A stretch of 64,000 bases of DNA from Sandaracinus amylolyticus. Lineage in GTDB: Bacteria; Myxococcota_A; Polyangia; Polyangiales; Sandaracinaceae. Location: positions 5,456,001 to 5,520,000 of the forward strand of contig NZ_CP011125.1 of assembly GCF_000737325.1 (NCBI RefSeq), given 5' to 3'. The position numbers and the translations under genes were made by a program. The notes under the pieces were generated by a model. The model was given only the letters and a program-made list of their open reading frames with translations. It had not been told where the DNA came from and searched no databases. Within the stretch, counting starts at the first letter, position 1; each line of letters begins with the position of its first letter. Positions 19,504-27,812 of the stretch are shown here, one piece after another.

Positions 19504-19509
19504 TAGCTT
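19504..19509 (+). promoter_or_regulatory. Putative -10 element of the pseudokinase-sctJ-gdh operon
   Basis: TAGCTT lies 10 bases before the ATG at 19520; the intervening CGACCCCCGC has no ribosome binding site. It would give a leaderless transcript. No clear -35 box. Confidence 0.4.
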
Positions 19510-19519
19510 CGACCCCCGC

Positions 19520-21595
19520 ATGTCCACGTCGACGGCTTCCGCCCGCACGCCTTCCGGCAACCACGGGCTCTCGCCGGGCACTGTCGTCGGGGGCCGCTTC
19601 GAGATCGAGCGCGCCGTCGGCGACGACGCCCTCGGCACGATCCTCGCGGCCCGCGACCAGAAGACCCAGCGTCCCATCGCGCTCCGCGTGCTCGGCCCCG
19701 GCCTGATCGCGACGCCCGACGCGGTCGAGATCCTCCGCGCCGAGATCAAGACCGCCGCCGCGCTCACGCACCGCAACGTCGTCGCGACCTACGGAATGGG
19801 CGCCGAGAAGAGCGGCGCCCGCTTCGTCGCGTGCGAGTGGCTCCAGGGCCAGCCCCTCACCCTCGTCGTCGCGCGCAAGAAGGCCGAGGGCCAGCCGCTC
19901 TCGCTGCGCGGCGCGTACAACGTCATCGCGAACGTCGCCAAGGCGCTCGCCGCCGCGCACGAGAAGGGCACCTCGCACGGCGCGCTGCGCCCGGCGGTCG
20001 TCTGGGTCTCGAAGAACGGCCGCGTGAAGGTGAGCGAGCTCGGCATCGCGCGCGCGATCCTCCGCACCGCCGGTCCCGCCGCGCTCGGTCCGACCGAGCA
20101 GGCGTTCCTCGCCCCCGAGGTCCGCGGCGGCGGCGCGCCCGCGGAGTCGATCGACGCGGCGAGCCGCACCGATGTCTTCGGCCTCGGCGGCCTGCTCTAC
20201 ACGATGCTCACCGGCCGCAGCGCGGGCGACGACTTCGTCGCGCCCTCGCAGGCGCACCCGGAGGCGAGCGCCGAGATCGACGCGATCCTCCTGCGCTGTC
20301 TCGCGACCGATCCCGCCGCGCGCTTCGCGACGCCCGAGGACGTGCGCGCCGCGCTCGCGCCGCACGTCGGCGGCGCCGAGGCGGCCGAGGGCGACGCGGG
20401 GGGCCTCGGCATGGACATCGACGTCGACGTCGACAGCGCGATGTCCGAGGCGCCGCCGCCGGGCTCGGGCGCGAAGGTCGTCACCCCGCCCGCCGCTGCG
20501 CTCAAGGCCCCCGCGCCTCCGAAGCCCGCCGCACCGCCGAAGCCGGCCACCGCCGCGGCGTCCGGCTCGGCACCGCGCCCGATCCCCGCGCTCGCGCCCG
20601 CCGGCGCGCCGAAGGTCGGCCAGCGCGTCTCGATCCACGAGGAGTTCCGCCCCTCGTTCGTCGACGGCATCCCCGGCGCCGCGCCGGCGCCCGCGGCCGC
20701 CGCTGCGCCGGTGCGCGCGGCCGACGTCGACCTCGGCTCGGTGCTCAACAAGATCACCGAGAACGACGCGGCGCGCTGGATGGTCCAGAAGGACAAGCTC
20801 GACCACGGTCCGTTCTCGGGCCGCGAGCTCGTCCAGCTGATCGCGAAGGGCGAGGTCCTCGGCGATCACGGCCTGCTCAACATGGACACCGGGGAGCGCC
20901 GCAAGGTCGCCGATCACCCGGACTTCGTGGAGTTCGTCGAGCAGTACCGCCTCAAGAAGGCCGCCGCCGACGAGAAGCAGGCGATCGTCACCGCGGCGAA
21001 GGTCGAGAAGACCTCGAACGCGGTGAAGTTCATGGTCGCGGGCGGCGTGCTCGTGCTGATCCTCGCGGGCGTCGGCATCTTCTTCCTCACGCGCCAGGCC
21101 GAGCAGGACACCCAGATCGCCGACGCGAACCTCGCCGATCTCTACGAGCGCGGTCAGGTCGAGATCGAAGGCACCGCGGGCATCCTCCCCGATCCTCCGC
21201 GCGGCTCGGGCCGGCGCGGCGGCGGCCGTGGTGGTCGCGCCGGCGCGCCCGGGACGTCGTACGAGGACGCGATGAGCCAGGTCGTCGACATCGGCGACGC
21301 GACCGGCAGCGGCGGCGAAGGACGCCTCTCGCCCTCGCAGGTGGCGGGCGTGATGAACGGCCGCATCAACTCGTTCTTCCCGTGCGTCGGCGAGGAGCTG
21401 CGCGCCGGTCGCTCGCTCGGTCGCGTGCGCATCGACATGGCGATCGCGGGCAGCGGCGCCGTGCTCGGCTCGAGCGTCCGCGCGGGCAGCCCCGAGTTCC
21501 AGCGCTGCGTGCAGGGACGCGTCGCCGCGATCCGCTTCCCGGGCTTCGGCGCGCCGCGCATGGGCGCGAGCTACTCGTTCGACGCGAGCCAATGA
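19520..21595 (+). CDS. Membrane-anchored pseudokinase with GYF-like and AgmX/TonB-like domains
   Basis: A 691-residue modular protein. Residues about 20-285 have the Ser/Thr kinase fold (RFEIERAVGDDALGTILAA ... LAPEVRGG ... DVFGLGGLLYTMLTG), but the catalytic residues are gone: the Lys of VAIK is Arg56, HRDLKP reads HGALRP (153-158), and DFG reads ELG (173-175). APE (198-200) remains. After a Pro/Ala linker comes a GYF-like domain (about 419-477, WMVQKDKLDHGPFSGRELVQ), one membrane segment (about 503-524) and an extracytoplasmic C-terminal domain (about 605-690) with cysteines 622 and 663. It should bind a partner in the cytoplasm and connect it to the periplasm. Its TGA overlaps the next ATG. 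Confidence 0.85.
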   Translation: MSTSTASARTPSGNHGLSPGTVVGGRFEIERAVGDDALGTILAARDQKTQRPIALRVLGPGLIATPDAVEILRAEIKTAAALTHRNVVATYGMGAEKSGARFVACEWLQGQPLTLVVARKKAEGQPLSLRGAYNVIANVAKALAAAHEKGTSHGALRPAVVWVSKNGRVKVSELGIARAILRTAGPAALGPTEQAFLAPEVRGGGAPAESIDAASRTDVFGLGGLLYTMLTGRSAGDDFVAPSQAHPEASAEIDAILLRCLATDPAARFATPEDVRAALAPHVGGAEAAEGDAGGLGMDIDVDVDSAMSEAPPPGSGAKVVTPPAAALKAPAPPKPAAPPKPATAAASGSAPRPIPALAPAGAPKVGQRVSIHEEFRPSFVDGIPGAAPAPAAAAAPVRAADVDLGSVLNKITENDAARWMVQKDKLDHGPFSGRELVQLIAKGEVLGDHGLLNMDTGERRKVADHPDFVEFVEQYRLKKAAADEKQAIVTAAKVEKTSNAVKFMVAGGVLVLILAGVGIFFLTRQAEQDTQIADANLADLYERGQVEIEGTAGILPDPPRGSGRRGGGRGGRAGAPGTSYEDAMSQVVDIGDATGSGGEGRLSPSQVAGVMNGRINSFFPCVGEELRAGRSLGRVRIDMAIAGSGAVLGSSVRAGSPEFQRCVQGRVAAIRFPGFGAPRMGASYSFDASQ

Positions 21596-22356
21596 GCCGC
21601 GCGCGCCTCTGCTTCGCGCTCGCGGCGCTGCTCGCGGGGTGCCGCGCCGAGATCGAGCGCGGCCTGCCCGAGGCGCAAGCCAACGAGGTGCTCGTCGCCC
21701 TCGACGAGCACGGCATCCACGCGGTGAAGGAGCCGGAGCGCGGCGAGGGCTCGTTCGCGATCCTCGTCTCCGGCGACGACGTCGCATCCGCGCTCGCGGT
21801 GCTGCGCGCCGAGGAGCTCCCGCGCGCGCCCGATCCCGGCCTCCACGACCTGTTCGGCACCGCGAGCCTCGTGCCCACCGCGACCGAGGAGCGCGCCCGC
21901 CTCACCGCCGCGCTCGGCGGCGAGCTCGCGCGGACCATCGAGGCGATCGACGGCGTGCTCGACGCCCGCGTCCACGTCGCGCTGCCCGACGCGAGCGAGC
22001 TCCCGCTCGACGCGCCGCCGCCGCGCCCGCGCGCATCGGTGCTGATCCGCCACCGCGGCGCGCGCGCGCCCTACGACGACGCCGCGATCCAGCGCCTCGT
22101 CGCCGGCGCGATCCAGGGCATGGACCCCGGCGACGTCGCGGTCGTCGGCGTCGCCGCGCCCGAGCCCGCCACGCCCGCGGGCGCGCACCTCGCGAGCCTC
22201 GGTCCGATCGCGGTCGCGCGCGGATCGATCGGCACGCTCAAGCTGGTGCTCGGCGTGCTGCTGGGCACCAACGGCGTGCTCGCGCTGCTCCTCGCGCTCG
22301 CGGTGGTTCGCCATCGCCGCGCCGCTCGAACTCACGACGCAGGGGGAACCACATGA
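21592..22356 (+). CDS. sctJ: Type III secretion inner-ring lipoprotein, SctJ/YscJ/HrcJ family
   Basis: A 254-residue lipoprotein of the YscJ/FliF family that builds the inner-membrane ring of type III secretion systems. Signal MSRARLCFALAALLAGC, modified Cys17. The family segments are plain: GLPEAQANEVLVALDEHGIH, an A-LAVLRAEELPR segment, DLFGTASLVPTATEERARL, ELARTIEAIDGVLDARVHVA, LPDASELPLDAPPPRPRASV. It closes with a hydrophobic C-terminal anchor (LVLGVLLGTNGVLALLLALA) and basic tail, as SctJ proteins do. No other secretion gene is in the window. It is overlapped on both sides (ATGA) by the pseudokinase and by glutamate dehydrogenase, so all three are translated together. Confidence 0.9.
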   Translation: MSRARLCFALAALLAGCRAEIERGLPEAQANEVLVALDEHGIHAVKEPERGEGSFAILVSGDDVASALAVLRAEELPRAPDPGLHDLFGTASLVPTATEERARLTAALGGELARTIEAIDGVLDARVHVALPDASELPLDAPPPRPRASVLIRHRGARAPYDDAAIQRLVAGAIQGMDPGDVAVVGVAAPEPATPAGAHLASLGPIAVARGSIGTLKLVLGVLLGTNGVLALLLALAVVRHRRAARTHDAGGTT

Positions 22357-23588
22357 GCTCGGACGCGCTCGAGAACGCCAACCGGTACTTCGAACAGGCG
22401 GCGAAGGTGCTCGACCTCGGGCGCGACGTCGCGGTGCAGCTCCGCACACCTTTCCGCGAGGTGCGCGTCGAGCTCAACGTGCGCATGGACGACGGCTCGA
22501 TCGGCACGTTCGTCGGCTATCGCGTGCAGCACGACAACGCGCGCGGGCCCTTCAAGGGCGGCCTCCGCTACCACCACGAGGTCGACGCGCAGGAGGTCAC
22601 CGCGCTCGCCCAGCTGATGACGTGGAAGACCGCCGTCGCCGGCGTCCCGTTCGGCGGCGGCAAGGGCGGCATCCACGTCGACGCGAGCAAGCTCAGCGTC
22701 GGCGAGAAGGAGCGCATCACCCGCGCCTTCGTCGACAAGATCAACGACATCGTCGGCGATCACACCGACATCCCCGCCCCCGACATGTACACGGGCCCGC
22801 AGGAGATGGGCTGGTTCCTCGACCAGTACACGAAGTACCACGGCTACAAGCCCGGCGTGGTCACCGGCAAGCCCATCGAGCTCGGCGGATCGCACGGGCG
22901 CGCGGCGGCGACCGGGCGCGGCTGTCTCTACGTCACCGAGGAGCTGATGGCGCGCCTCGGCGAGCCCCTCGTGGGCAAGACCGTCGTGGTGCAGGGCTTC
23001 GGCAACGTCGGGGGCTGGGCGGCGCGGCTCTTCGCGGAGCAGGGCGCGCTCGTCGTCGCGATCTCCGACATCTCGGGCGGCTACTACGACCCGAAGGGCA
23101 TCGACGTCGCGGCGGCGCTCGCGTGGGTCGCGAAGCACCGCACGCTCGCGGGCTTCCACGCCGCGAAGAAGGTCGACAACGACGAGCTGCTCACGCTGCC
23201 GTGCGACATCCTCGTGCCCGCCGCGCTCGGCGGCGTGATCACCGAGGAGGTCGCGCGCGGCATCCGCGCGCGCGTGATCGTCGAGGGCGCGAACGGCCCG
23301 ACCACGCCGGGCGCCGACGAGATCCTGTTCGCCAAGGGCGTGCACGTGATCCCCGACATCCTCGCGAACGCCGGCGGCGTGACCGTCAGCTACTTCGAGT
23401 GGGTGCAGAACCTCCAGCACTACTACTGGGACGAAGCGCGCGTGAACGAGGAGCTGCGCCGCGTGATGCGCGCCGCGTTCGACGCGACCTGGGAGCAGAG
23501 CCGCAGCCGCTCGCTCCCGATGCGCATGGGCGCGTACGTCGTCGGCATCGGCCGCGTCTACACCGCGACCCGCATGCGCGGCCTCTAG
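22353..23588 (+). CDS. gdhA: Glutamate dehydrogenase (Glu/Leu/Phe/Val dehydrogenase family)
   Basis: A 411-residue NAD(P)-dependent glutamate dehydrogenase, interconverting glutamate and 2-oxoglutarate plus ammonia. Substrate-binding GPFKGGLRYH, catalytic VPFGGGKGGIHVD, TDIPAPDMYTGPQEM and the dinucleotide-binding VVVQGFGNVGGWAARL followed by ISDISGGYYD are present, with EGANGPTTPGAD near the C-terminus. Length matches bacterial hexameric enzymes of the 410-430 residue class, often NAD-linked; cofactor preference is not certain by reading. The start ATG overlaps the sctJ stop, preceded by AGGGGGA. A hairpin follows 12 bases after the stop. It is unusual to find this housekeeping enzyme coupled to a secretion-ring gene. 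Confidence 0.93.
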   Translation: MSSDALENANRYFEQAAKVLDLGRDVAVQLRTPFREVRVELNVRMDDGSIGTFVGYRVQHDNARGPFKGGLRYHHEVDAQEVTALAQLMTWKTAVAGVPFGGGKGGIHVDASKLSVGEKERITRAFVDKINDIVGDHTDIPAPDMYTGPQEMGWFLDQYTKYHGYKPGVVTGKPIELGGSHGRAAATGRGCLYVTEELMARLGEPLVGKTVVVQGFGNVGGWAARLFAEQGALVVAISDISGGYYDPKGIDVAAALAWVAKHRTLAGFHAAKKVDNDELLTLPCDILVPAALGGVITEEVARGIRARVIVEGANGPTTPGADEILFAKGVHVIPDILANAGGVTVSYFEWVQNLQHYYWDEARVNEELRRVMRAAFDATWEQSRSRSLPMRMGAYVVGIGRVYTATRMRGL

Positions 23589-23599
23589 AGACCGTGGCG

Positions 23600-23628
23600 A
23601 CCGAGCCCGTACTTTTGCGGTGCTCGGT
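23600..23628 (+). terminator. Hairpin after gdhA
   Basis: ACCGAGC (23600-23606) pairs with GCTCGGT (23622-23628), extended inward by CCG/CGG, around a loop containing TTTT. No T-run follows, so it is either a Rho-dependent end or an mRNA 3' structure. Confidence 0.45.
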
Positions 23629-23685
23629 CCGAATCGAAGCGACCCGCGAGTGACGCGTCGCGCGGCGTCGAGTAGCCCTGCGCCC

Positions 23686-24051
23686 ATGATTTTCTACAAC
23701 GGCGTCGGGCTGCTCCTCAGCGTCCTGGCCGCGGCGGTCGCCTGGGGCGCGGTCGGGCCGGAGGACGGTGCGACGATGGCTGCGGTGTGGGCCGCGATCG
23801 TGTGCGTCGCGGGCGCGCTCTACGACCGCCTCGCGCCCGAAGAGGGGCTCCGCGCGTACTACCGCTGGGTGAGCGCGGGCGCGTCGCGCATCGCGCTGAT
23901 GGGCGTCCCGGTCGTCCTCTGGCCCGCGCTCGTCGCGGTCTTCGGCGCCGCGTTCCCGCTGTTCAACGGCCACGCGTTCCCCTCGCCGTGGTTCTTCACG
24001 GTCGCCGTGCTGACGCCGCTCGCCCTCGCGCTCAAGACGCGCCGCGCCTGA
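23686..24051 (+). CDS. Small membrane protein, hypothetical
   Basis: A 121-residue protein with about four hydrophobic segments (NGVGLLLSVLAAAVAWGAVG; MAAVWAAIVCVAGALYDRLA; IALMGVPVVLWPALVAVFG; WFFTVAVLTPLALALKT). Charged residues lie between segments 2 and 3. No family recognised. The start ATG at 23686 follows TAGCCCT at a distance suggestive of a leaderless mRNA, but weaker than elsewhere. It ends at the edge of the 43-bp repeat array. Confidence 0.65.
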   Translation: MIFYNGVGLLLSVLAAAVAWGAVGPEDGATMAAVWAAIVCVAGALYDRLAPEEGLRAYYRWVSAGASRIALMGVPVVLWPALVAVFGAAFPLFNGHAFPSPWFFTVAVLTPLALALKTRRA

Positions 24052-24080
24052 CGCCACGGAGGCTCGAGCCCCCGACCGAC

Positions 24081-24374
24081 CCCCGACTCGCACACCGCAG
24101 GGTGTCTTCCCGATCGACGAGACCCCCGACTCGCACCGCGCAGGGTGTCTTCCCGACCGACGAGACCCCCGACTCGCACCGCGCAGGGCCTCTTCCCGAT
24201 CGGCGAGACCCCCGACTCGCACCGCGCAGGGTGTCTTCCGCACCGGCGAGACCCCCGACTCGCACCGCGCAGGGTCTCTTCCGCACCGGCGAGACCCCCG
24301 ACTCGCACCGCGCAGGTGCTCTTCCCGATCCCGCAGGTGCTCTTTCCGATCTCGCAGCCCCTCTTCTCGACCTC
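24081..24374. repeat. Six tandem 43-bp units followed by 21-bp sub-repeats
   Basis: The common segment CCCCGACTCGCACCGCGCAG recurs at 24081, 24124, 24167, 24210, 24253 and 24296, exactly 43 bases apart, with small substitutions (the first copy reads CACACCG at one point). After the sixth unit a shorter unit beginning GCAGGTGCTCTT follows at 24312 and 24333 and a diverged third at 24354, 21 bases apart. 43 is not a multiple of three, so the reading frame shifts each unit and the array is not coding. It fills most of the 476-base gap between the small membrane protein and glmM; the last 150 bases are unique sequence without a visible gene. Confidence 0.9.
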
Positions 24375-24527
24375 TTCGGGTGTGCGGAATCGCTATCGAA
24401 TTCGCCGAACATCCCCAACCGCGGAGACCGACGACGTGCCTCGTGCGCCGGCACGATCGTGCCCCCTCCACCCACACCGACACCCTTCGCAGCCCCGCGT
24501 CCGGCGTCCATGCTACGGGTCGCGAAC

Positions 24528-25892
24528 ATGGCTCGTACTCTCTTCGGAACCGACGGCATCCGCGGCATGGCGAACGAAGGCGCGATGACGCCCGAGATCG
24601 CCTTCAAGATCGGCGCGGGGATCACCTACCAGCTGCGCCAGCGCGTGAAGCACCCGCCGCGCGTCATCATCGGCAAGGACACGCGCGTGTCGGGCTACCT
24701 GCTCGAGACCGCGCTCGCCGCCGGTGTCTGCACCTGGGGCGGCCGCGTGATGCTCTCGGGACCGATGCCGACCCCCGCCATCGCGCACCTCACGACGAGC
24801 ATGCGCGCCGACGCCGGCATCGTGCTCAGCGCGTCGCACAACCCGTTCGCCGACAACGGGATCAAGATCTTCGGCGGCGACGGATTCAAGCTGCCCGACG
24901 ACGCCGAGGCCCAGCTCGAGCGGCTCATCGAGGACGGCGCGCTCGAGAAGGGGCGCCCGACCGGCAAGGACGTCGGACGCGCCGAGCGCCTCGACGACGC
25001 GCGCGGTCGCTACGTCGCGTTCGTGAAGCAGACGTTCCCGCGCGACCTGACGCTCGAGGGGCTCAAGGTCGTCGTCGACGCCGCGAACGGCGCGGCGTAC
25101 CGCGTCGCGCCCGCGGTGTTCGCCGAGCTCGGCGCGACGGTGATCCCGATCGGCGTCGAGCCCGACGGCTACAACATCAACGAGGAGTGCGGCGCCGTGC
25201 ACCCCGAGTGCTGCGCGCGCGCGGTGCGCGAGCATCGCGCCGACCTCGGCATCGCGCTCGACGGCGACGCGGACCGCGTGATCGTCGTCGACTCCGAGGG
25301 CAAGGAGGTCGACGGCGACGTCGTCATGGCGCTGTGCGCGACGCGGATGCTGCGCGAGGGCACGCTGCGCAAGGGCACGCTGGTGTCGACGGTCATGTCG
25401 AACCTCGGCCTCGAGCGCGCGATCGAGAGCGCGGGCGGCCGCATGGTGCGCACCGCGGTCGGCGATCGCTACGTCGTCGAGGAGATGCGCAAGAACGACT
25501 ACAACTTCGGCGGCGAGCAGTCGGGGCACATGATCTTCCTCGACCACGCGTCGACGGGAGACGGGCTCGTCGCGGCGCTGCAGCTCCTCGCGATGGTGCT
25601 GCGCGAGCAGCACCCGCTCGCCGATCTCGCGTCGAAGGTGATGACGCGCGTCCCGCAGATCCTGGTGAACGCGAAGCTGCCGGCGCGCCGCCCGCTCGAG
25701 GAGATGCCCGCGACGCTCAAGGCGATCCGCAGCGCCGAGGTCGAGCTCGGCAAGAGCGGCCGCGTGGTCGTGCGCTGGAGCGGCACCGAGCCGAAGCTGC
25801 GCGTGATGATCGAGGGCGAGGACGAGACGCGCATCGAGCAGCTCGCGAACGACATCGCCGACGAAGCGAAGCGCGAGCTCGCGAGCGCGTGA
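24528..25892 (+). CDS. glmM: Phosphoglucosamine mutase
   Basis: A 454-residue enzyme that converts glucosamine-6-phosphate to glucosamine-1-phosphate for UDP-GlcNAc and so for peptidoglycan and LPS. Signature segments: MARTLFGTDGIRGMANEG at the start, the phosphoserine loop VLSASHNPFADNGIKIFGGD with catalytic Ser103, metal-binding LDGDADRVIVVD, and RWSGTEPKLRVMIEG near the C-terminus. Length matches the family. The start at 24528 fits the family best; TACGGG lies 8 bases upstream. In many bacteria glmM follows cdaA-cdaR; here it is on the opposite strand about 2 kb away. Confidence 0.95.
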   Translation: MARTLFGTDGIRGMANEGAMTPEIAFKIGAGITYQLRQRVKHPPRVIIGKDTRVSGYLLETALAAGVCTWGGRVMLSGPMPTPAIAHLTTSMRADAGIVLSASHNPFADNGIKIFGGDGFKLPDDAEAQLERLIEDGALEKGRPTGKDVGRAERLDDARGRYVAFVKQTFPRDLTLEGLKVVVDAANGAAYRVAPAVFAELGATVIPIGVEPDGYNINEECGAVHPECCARAVREHRADLGIALDGDADRVIVVDSEGKEVDGDVVMALCATRMLREGTLRKGTLVSTVMSNLGLERAIESAGGRMVRTAVGDRYVVEEMRKNDYNFGGEQSGHMIFLDHASTGDGLVAALQLLAMVLREQHPLADLASKVMTRVPQILVNAKLPARRPLEEMPATLKAIRSAEVELGKSGRVVVRWSGTEPKLRVMIEGEDETRIEQLANDIADEAKRELASA

Positions 25893-25952
25893 CGCGACGC
25901 GAGGCGCGAGCGTGACCCGCTCGCGCCTCGAGATCGGCGATGCTCGGGCGCG

Positions 25953-27683
25953 ATGAGCGAACGCCTCGCCACGATCGGCGCGCTCGTGCTCGTCGCGGTG
26001 CTCGCGACGAGCGAGTCCGCGGATCCCGATCTCGGCTTCCACCTCGCGACGGGGCGCGCGGTGCTCACGACGGGCGCGATCCCCGCGACGAACGTGCTCA
26101 CGTTCGCCGAGCCCGATCACCCGTGGATCAACCAGCAGTGGCTGCCCGCGACGGCGTTCACGCTCGCGTACGAGGCGGCCGGGTTCGCGGGGACGTTGCT
26201 GCTGCGGATCGCGCTGGTGGTCGCGACCGCCGCGTTCGTGCTCGCCGCCGCGCGACGGCTCGACGCGAAGCCCGAGATCGCCGCCGCCGCGTGCGCGCTC
26301 GGCGCGTGGGCCGCGGCGTTCCGCTTCGTCGAGCGACCGCTGCTCGCGTCGAACCTCGCGCTCGCGATCGTGCTCTGGTCGTGCGCCGGTGCGCTGCGAT
26401 CACCGCGCCCGCTGCGGCACGTCGCGGTCGCGGGGCTCGCTGCGTCGGTGGCGGTGCACCTCCACGCGGGCGCGCTCTTCTCGCTGATCGCGATGATCGT
26501 GCTCGCGGTCGCGCTCGCGCTGGAGCCGCTCGCCGCGCGCGTCGTCGGTCGCGACGCGCTGCCGCGTGCACGGGAGGGCGCGATCGCGCTGGTCGCCGCG
26601 ACCGTGGGCGCGGTCGCGCTCGCCGCGATCACGCTCGCGCTCTATCACCCGCACGGCCTCGCGGTGCTCGGCGTGCCGCTGCAGATGGCGTCGGATCCGT
26701 ACCTCGGCGAGCACCTGGTCGAGTTCCGACCGCCGTGGGATCAGCCGCTGCGCGTGCTCTGGCCGTACTGGGCGCTGGTGATCACGAGCGCGCTCGTGGT
26801 GCTCGCGACGTGGCGACGCGCGCCCCTGCCGTACGTCGCGATGATCGCGCTCGGCATCGCGATCTCGCTGCGCCACGCGCGCTTCGCCGACCTCGCGTGG
26901 ATCTTCGTCGCGCCGCCGCTCGCCGCGCTCGCATCGACGCTCCGCATGCCGAGGGCGCTCCCCGTCGTGATCGCGATCGTCGCGCTCGTCGACCGCGCGG
27001 CGATCGCGCCTCCCGCGATCGGCCCGGCCGCGGCGGTGTGGCCGGCGCCGCTCTTCGACGCGATCGACGCGCACCGCATCGTCGGCCCGGCGTACGTGCA
27101 GGACGGCTGGGCGGGGCCGTTCCTCGCGCGCTTCTGGCCGCGCGAGCGCGTGTACTTCCACCCTTCGTTCGAGGCGTACTCGGACGCGCACTTCCGCCGC
27201 TACCAGTCGATCCGCTACGGCGAGCCGGGCTGGGATGACGCGCTCGACGACGCGGGGGTGCAGCTCGTCGTCATGAAGCACACGTCGCCGCGCGAGCGCG
27301 CGTTCCAGGAGGGCAGGCCGAACCTGCGCCAGCACCTCGCAGCGAGCGACGCGTGGGCGTTCGTGGCGTTCGACGAGCTCGGCATGGTGCTGGTGCGCCG
27401 CCACGGACCGAACGCGCCGATCGCGGCGCGCTCACCGAGCTTCGTCGACGCCGATCGCATGGGGTTCACCCGACGTCCGCGCGACTCGCGCGCAGGGCTC
27501 GAGGAGCTCGCGCAGCGAGGCCCGTGGAGCGTGCGCCTCGCGCTGCTCCTCGCGATCGCGCGCGCCGACGACGGCGACGACGAAGGCGCACGCGCCCTGC
27601 TCGAGGCGGCTGCGAGCAGCGCGCGAGGCGATCCACGCATCGACGCCGCGCGACGCGTCATCGAGGCGACGAGACGGCGCTGA
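25953..27683 (+). CDS. Polytopic membrane protein, PMT/glycosyltransferase-like
   Basis: A 576-residue protein with about ten to twelve hydrophobic segments over residues 1-360 and a soluble C-terminal third. The first loop reads ADPDLGFHLATGRAVLTTG, then FAEPDHPWINQQWLPATAF: the acidic D-x-D and the W-x-N-x-x-W-L segment recall the first periplasmic loop of GT-C membrane glycosyltransferases. The late region has a domain with VYFHPSFEAYSDAHFRRYQ and an Ala-rich helical tail. I would call it GT-C-like with low certainty; it may equally be an uncharacterised integral membrane protein. It lies between glmM and cdaR and is convergent with the latter. Confidence 0.7.
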   Translation: MSERLATIGALVLVAVLATSESADPDLGFHLATGRAVLTTGAIPATNVLTFAEPDHPWINQQWLPATAFTLAYEAAGFAGTLLLRIALVVATAAFVLAAARRLDAKPEIAAAACALGAWAAAFRFVERPLLASNLALAIVLWSCAGALRSPRPLRHVAVAGLAASVAVHLHAGALFSLIAMIVLAVALALEPLAARVVGRDALPRAREGAIALVAATVGAVALAAITLALYHPHGLAVLGVPLQMASDPYLGEHLVEFRPPWDQPLRVLWPYWALVITSALVVLATWRRAPLPYVAMIALGIAISLRHARFADLAWIFVAPPLAALASTLRMPRALPVVIAIVALVDRAAIAPPAIGPAAAVWPAPLFDAIDAHRIVGPAYVQDGWAGPFLARFWPRERVYFHPSFEAYSDAHFRRYQSIRYGEPGWDDALDDAGVQLVVMKHTSPRERAFQEGRPNLRQHLAASDAWAFVAFDELGMVLVRRHGPNAPIAARSPSFVDADRMGFTRRPRDSRAGLEELAQRGPWSVRLALLLAIARADDGDDEGARALLEAAASSARGDPRIDAARRVIEATRRR

Positions 27684-27716
27684 CCCACGATCGCGTCGAA
27701 CGCCGCTCCCGACCAT

Positions 27717-27810
27717 GCTCACGTCGACGACCACCCTCACGTCGACGACCACCCTCACGTCGTCGTGGTCGTGGTCGTGGTCGTGGGTCGTCGTCGCGGC
27801 GGTCGTGAGC
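27717..27810. repeat. 18-bp short repeat forming a large hairpin between convergent genes
   Basis: Units starting CTCACGTCGACGACCACC at 27718 and 27736, with a diverged third at 27754, then a GTGGTC run. GCTCACG (27717-27723) pairs with CGTGAGC (27804-27810), and GACGACC pairs with GGTCGTC inside, so the whole segment can fold as one long hairpin. It sits between the stops of the genes at 27683 (plus) and 27813 (minus) and may act as a shared transcription end. Confidence 0.6.
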
Positions 27811-27812
27811 GC

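Noticed and set aside
17783-21787. A minus-strand open frame of over 1,300 codons
   Set aside because: Only its last 264 codons are the M23 gene; the remainder is antisense of the SIMPL region and pseudokinase.
19520-23588. A complete type III secretion cluster
   Set aside because: Only SctJ is present; no ATPase, export gate, secretin or needle gene is seen on either side.
24081-24374. CRISPR array
   Set aside because: Units are contiguous without unique spacers and no cas gene is nearby; it is a plain tandem repeat.
24145-24588. Coding repeat protein in the 43-bp array
   Set aside because: A 43-base period shifts the frame at every unit, so no frame would code for repeated peptide units; no start signal fits.
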